From positions 1-7,116 of the forward strand of contig PFEG01000045.1 in the NCBI GenBank assembly GCA_002793885.1: DNA of 7,116 nt. Direction: 5' to 3'. Source of the DNA: Candidatus Saccharibacteria bacterium CG10_big_fil_rev_8_21_14_0_10_47_8 (GTDB taxonomy: Bacteria > Patescibacteriota > Saccharimonadia > Saccharimonadales > UBA10212). Under the pieces are notes generated by a model. That model saw only the letters and a list, made by a program, of their open reading frames with translations. It made no database searches and had not been told where the DNA came from. Positions 4,775 to 7,116 of this stretch are shown here, piece by piece (positions within the stretch are counted from its first letter, which is position 1; the number at the start of each line of letters is the position of its first letter). The translations under genes and the position numbers were made by a program.

Positions 4775-5798
4775 GATTAGCTTGTGGATTATTGCCAGCT
4801 TGTTGCTTACCCATATGTTTCCAGGCTTTTGCTGTGGCTTTTCGCCCACGCGGCGTTCTCTCTAAAAGTCCGATTTGCATTAGATACGGCTCATAAAAAT
4901 CTTCGATGGTTGAGCGTTCCTCGGACGTCAGAGCGGCCAAAGTGTCCACCCCAACCGGGCCACCCCCATGATGTTCAATTATAACTGAAAGCAGGTTGCG
5001 GTCGGCTGGGTCAAGCCCAAGCCTATCAATCTCAAGCAGTTCTAACGCCTTGTAAGCCAGCGGCTCGTCCACTATGCCGTCACCGTTAACATCAGCGTAA
5101 TCACGAGTCCGCCTAAGTAAGCGGTTAGCAATCCTTGGTGTCAGCCTGGAGCGCTGGGCTAGAAGACCGGCCGCTTTATCATCAATTTTAACGCCCAAAA
5201 TTTTGGCCGCTCGTTTAATAATTTTAGTGATTTCCTCTGGCTCATAAAACTCTAGTTTATGGATCATACCAAACCTGTCGCGAAGCGGCGCGGCTAGTGA
5301 ACCGGTGCGAGTAGTCGCACCGATAATTGTAAATCGTGGCAAATCCAGGCGCAGGCTACGGGCACTTGGGCCCTTGCCCAACATAATATCCAATTTAAAG
5401 TCCTCCATCGCGGAATACAGTACTTCCTCGATTGAGCGGTGCAGCCTATGTATCTCATCAATAAATAGAATGTCCCCATCTTGTAAATTAGTCAGCAAGC
5501 TAGCCAGATCCCCCGCCCTTTCAATGGCCGGACCGCTAGTCACTCTTATCTGGGCGCCCATCTCGTTGGCGATCACAGTTGCCATGGTGGTTTTACCCAG
5601 TCCAGGCGGGCCATGCAACAAAATATGATCAACTGGTTCATCCCGTTTTTTGGCAGCATCGATAGCTAATTTCAGGTTTTGTTTGATACGCTCCTGGCCT
5701 ACATAGTTGGCAAAGTTTCCAGGCCGCAAAGTCTGTTCAAACTCCTGCTCTTCGGGCTCATCCTTAGCAGCGGTATTTATAATTCTCTCAATCGCCAT
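4767..5798 (-). CDS. ruvB: Holliday junction branch migration helicase RuvB
   Basis: RuvB is the AAA+ hexameric motor that, with RuvA, drives branch migration of Holliday junctions in recombinational repair. The 343 residues match family length. Seen in order: the N-terminal signature LRPGNFANYVGQERIKQNL (24-42), Walker A GPPGLGKTT (63-71), Walker B LFIDEIH (111-117), the MEDFKLDIMLGKGPSARS region (131-148) of the RuvA-contacting hairpin, sensor 1 GATTRTG (160-166), the arginine-finger segment PLRDRFG (171-177), the sensor 2 region TPRIANRLLRRTRDYA (220-235), and the C-terminal winged helix with TPRGRKAT (315-322). All key residues are present. ATG at 5798 has no ribosome binding site, but TATAAT ends 7 nt before it. 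No ruvA or ruvC lies next to it. The 3' end carries the promoter-like site of the PH-domain gene. Confidence 0.98.
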   Translation of the reverse strand: MAIERIINTAAKDEPEEQEFEQTLRPGNFANYVGQERIKQNLKLAIDAAKKRDEPVDHILLHGPPGLGKTTMATVIANEMGAQIRVTSGPAIERAGDLASLLTNLQDGDILFIDEIHRLHRSIEEVLYSAMEDFKLDIMLGKGPSARSLRLDLPRFTIIGATTRTGSLAAPLRDRFGMIHKLEFYEPEEITKIIKRAAKILGVKIDDKAAGLLAQRSRLTPRIANRLLRRTRDYADVNGDGIVDEPLAYKALELLEIDRLGLDPADRNLLSVIIEHHGGGPVGVDTLAALTSEERSTIEDFYEPYLMQIGLLERTPRGRKATAKAWKHMGKQQAGNNPQANLL

Positions 5799-5805
5799 AC
5801 CCTAG

Positions 5806-5811
5806 ATTATA
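5806..5811 (-). promoter_or_regulatory. -10 element (TATAAT) immediately before ruvB
   Basis: Minus-strand TATAAT at 5811-5806 is followed by 7 nt and the ruvB ATG (5798), so the start point would fall at about 5799. No consensus -35 or TG extension is visible; at 17-18 bp upstream only TCTAAC/TTCTAA is found. With no Shine-Dalgarno sequence, a leaderless ruvB message is the simplest reading. Confidence 0.45.
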
Positions 5812-5835
5812 GACGATAGATGTTAGAAGTTAGAA
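5808..5835. repeat. Degenerate 7-bp tandem repeats upstream of ruvB
   Basis: Plus-strand units TATAGAC, GATAGAT, GTTAGAA, GTTAGAA run in a 7-bp period at 5808-5835. The last two are identical, the others share TAGA. They cover the -10 and the position where a -35 would be. Confidence 0.4.
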
Positions 5836-5837
5836 TT

Positions 5838-5880
5838 ACTATTTCCAGGACTATTTACAGGGTGCCACCCTGTAAATAGT
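5838..5880. repeat. 31-bp perfect palindrome plus adjacent direct 12-bp copy (def/ruvB gap)
   Basis: ACTATTTACAGGGT (5850-5863) and ACCCTGTAAATAGT (5867-5880) are perfect 14-bp inverted arms around GCC. As DNA the whole 31 bp is symmetrical except its centre base. Directly to the left, ACTATTTCCAGG (5838-5849) repeats the first 12 bases with one change, so the 12-mer occurs three times (two direct, one inverted). There is no T run after the stem on either strand, so it is not a classic intrinsic terminator for def. It may be a genome-wide REP/IS200-type hairpin repeat or a protein site. Confidence 0.8.
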
Positions 5881-5903
5881 AAGTTTATGGTGTAGTATGT
5901 TTT

Positions 5904-6485
5904 TCATTTTATTCGCACAAGCTCTGGTTTAAGGATTTCATCCGCATCTCCGGTGGTCATCCGAATAGTGCCTGGGGTGTACCTATCAGCACAAACTATG
6001 CCGTCAAGATGGTCCAATTCATGCAAAAGCAAGCGAGTGTGAATCGGATCGGCCTTCAAAGTTTTTTTCTCTCCGTCGAGAGTCATATATTCGACAGTAA
6101 TCGCCCAAGGTCTTTTTACTTCTCCAATAAACAACGCCGCAGACGAGATACAAGACTCCGGGTAGACTCCCTCTCCAGTAGATCGAACCACCGTGGGGTT
6201 AATGTATATTGACGGACCATCACTCTGCCAAAGTAGAATCATCCTTTTTGAGATACCGATTTGGTTGGCTGCCAGCCCACGACCAGCACCGGTTTTAGTT
6301 CTATATTTTTTTAAAAAATCAGTTAACTCATCAATCCATTTTTTAGCACTGCCGTTTTTAATCTCTTTGTTTGTAACAGGTTTACAAACCGTTCTTAAAA
6401 CTGGATCACCAAAGAATCTAATCGGCAAGTTACTGCCAAGCCAGCTGGCATTATCCAACGCAGGTTGTATTGGAGATTTTTTCAT
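5904..6485 (-). CDS. def: Peptide deformylase
   Basis: Peptide deformylase is a metalloenzyme that removes the formyl group from the N-terminal Met of new proteins at the ribosome exit. The 193 residues include a roughly 20-residue N-terminal extension, then IRFFGDPVLRTVCKPV (22-37), the usual family opening. Motif 1 is GRGLAANQIG (68-77), with Gln75. Motif 2 reads ESCIS (110-114) where the family norm is EGCLS, a Gly-to-Ser change beside the metal ligand Cys112. Motif 3 is HELDH (155-159), giving metal ligands His155 and His159 and general base Glu156, followed by LDG; the usual Gln before HE is Leu here. All catalytic residues are kept, so activity is likely. ATG 6485 lies 9 nt after the ftsH stop with no strong ribosome binding site, suggesting co-transcription with ftsH. 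Confidence 0.94.
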   Translation of the reverse strand: MKKSPIQPALDNASWLGSNLPIRFFGDPVLRTVCKPVTNKEIKNGSAKKWIDELTDFLKKYRTKTGAGRGLAANQIGISKRMILLWQSDGPSIYINPTVVRSTGEGVYPESCISSAALFIGEVKRPWAITVEYMTLDGEKKTLKADPIHTRLLLHELDHLDGIVCADRYTPGTIRMTTGDADEILKPELVRIK

Positions 6486-6494
6486 ATCACTTAA

Positions 6495-7116
6495 TTAATA
6501 TAGAGCGGCAGCTTTGGGCATATGCGTACCCTCTAGAATTTTTACGACTTCTTCGGCTTCGACGGTCTCTTTTTCCATTAAGGCTTTTTTGAGTTCTTCT
6601 AATTTTGCGGTGTTGGCCTTAAGCACCGCCTGGGCGCGTCTGGTGGCTTCGTTTATAAGCTCCTCGACTTCGTCGTCAATAACTTTGGCTGTCTCATCAG
6701 AGTATTGACGTTCGTGCACTAGTCGGTCCAGCATCATACCGTCCTCTGTGTGGAATACCTGGTTGCGCAGCTTTTTTCCCATACCCTGGTTAATGACCAT
6801 TTCGCGGGCCAGCTCGGCTGCTTTTTGCAGATCTGATCCAGCACCGGTCGTCACTCTGTCCATGCCATAAATAATTTCTTCGGCCACTCGGCCGCCCAAC
6901 ATCCGCGCCAATACATCCTTGTATTCGATAATACTGTGGTAGCTCTTATCCTCCGGTGGAATAAACCATGTCACGCCACCGGTCGGGCCACGCGGAATAA
7001 TGGTGACTTTATGCACCATATCGCTATCGGGTAGTACGTGCCCAACCACCGCGTGCCCGGCTTCGTGATAAGCCGTAAGCTCTTTTTCCTTTTCGCTCAT
7101 AATTTTGCTTTTACGT
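6495..7116 (-). CDS. ftsH: ATP-dependent zinc metalloprotease FtsH, C-terminal protease domain (5' end outside window)
   Basis: FtsH is a membrane-anchored AAA+ hexameric protease that extracts and degrades damaged membrane proteins and short-lived regulators. Only the M41 peptidase part and C-terminal tail are visible. The frame stays open to the window edge, with RKSKI in front of MSEKEKELTAYHEAGH, so the Met at 7100 is internal and the N-terminal membrane and AAA modules lie beyond 7116. The zinc site is HEAGH (two His and catalytic Glu). The third ligand, an Asp, is in TGAGSDLQKA, followed by AAELAREMV and a GM element. YSDETAKVIDDEVEELI and the helical tail ending KILEG are typical. A short tail, THMPKAAALY, ends the protein at TAA 6497-6495. 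It is followed after 9 nt by def on the same strand. Confidence 0.96.
   Translation of the reverse strand, partial: RKSKIMSEKEKELTAYHEAGHAVVGHVLPDSDMVHKVTIIPRGPTGGVTWFIPPEDKSYHSIIEYKDVLARMLGGRVAEEIIYGMDRVTTGAGSDLQKAAELAREMVINQGMGKKLRNQVFHTEDGMMLDRLVHERQYSDETAKVIDDEVEELINEATRRAQAVLKANTAKLEELKKALMEKETVEAEEVVKILEGTHMPKAAALY

Noticed and set aside
4760..4849. N-terminal extension of the PH-domain protein starting at 4849
   Set aside because: These 30 codons overlap the ruvB 3' end in another frame and show no family pattern. The promoter-like site and domain layout favour ATG 4759.
5056..5095. Calcium-loop-like sequence DVNGDGIVDE in RuvB (residues 236-245), resembling dockerin/EF-hand loops
   Set aside because: RuvB proteins usually have a similar GDG/GNG turn at this point, and loop position 12 is Leu, not acidic. 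Chance resemblance is likelier than metal binding.
6497..6502. TATATT as a -10 for def inside the ftsH end
   Set aside because: Poor match, no -35 or TG extension. The 9-nt gap makes read-through from ftsH simpler.
7098..7100. ATG 7100 as the start of a separate M41 protease
   Set aside because: The frame is open upstream with RKSKI, which matches the usual FtsH linker before the HEAGH domain.

Overview
The window looks like a chromosomal segment of a small-genome, probably single-membrane bacterium. A Patescibacteria/CPR member such as Candidatus Saccharibacteria is my best guess. This rests on the type IV pilus set (PilC, pilin, PilM, PilN, PilO, with no PilP/PilQ secretin genes following), the compact housekeeping genes and the protein style. 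It is inference, not a database match. TGA acts as a normal stop here (pilM, pilO and the 24-codon ORF), and no gene contains an in-frame TGA, so a TGA=Gly code such as that of SR1/Gracilibacteria is not supported.

Plus strand, 1-4172: type IV pilus region. It opens with the 3' part of pilC, an inner-membrane platform protein. A pilin gene follows as its own transcription unit, with a consensus promoter (TTGACA, 16 bp, TATAAT) in front and a hairpin terminator behind. Next is a pilM-pilN-pilO operon from an extended -10 promoter. pilM and pilN overlap by ATGA, and pilN and pilO overlap by 11 or 32 bp depending on the pilO start. The last gene of the operon encodes an unrecognised 103-residue single-pass membrane protein. 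PilM, PilN and PilO should form the cytoplasm-to-membrane alignment assembly that works with PilC and the pilin.

The most unusual spot is the pilO/orf103 junction (3750-3866). A 105-bp segment with 13-bp perfect inverted ends (14 with a terminal mismatch) is flanked by a 6-bp direct repeat, ATGAGT. Removing the segment and one repeat would leave pilO and orf103 joined by an ATGA stop/start overlap. It therefore looks like a tiny MITE-like insertion exactly at a translational coupling site. It carries a 24-codon ORF with a good ribosome binding site whose TGA again overlaps the orf103 ATG, and its inverted ends could fold to hide the orf103 ribosome binding site.

Minus strand, 7116-4175: housekeeping block. 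In transcription order it holds the 3' part of ftsH (membrane AAA+ zinc protease), def (peptide deformylase, 9 nt downstream), a 105-nt gap with a 31-bp palindrome, ruvB (Holliday junction motor), and a two-TM bacterial PH-domain protein 7 nt after ruvB. ruvB and the PH gene each have TATAAT 6-7 nt before ATG and no Shine-Dalgarno sequence, which suggests leaderless mRNAs. The PH gene and orf103 converge with only 2 bp between their stop codons. No gene-free stretch exceeds 190 bp.
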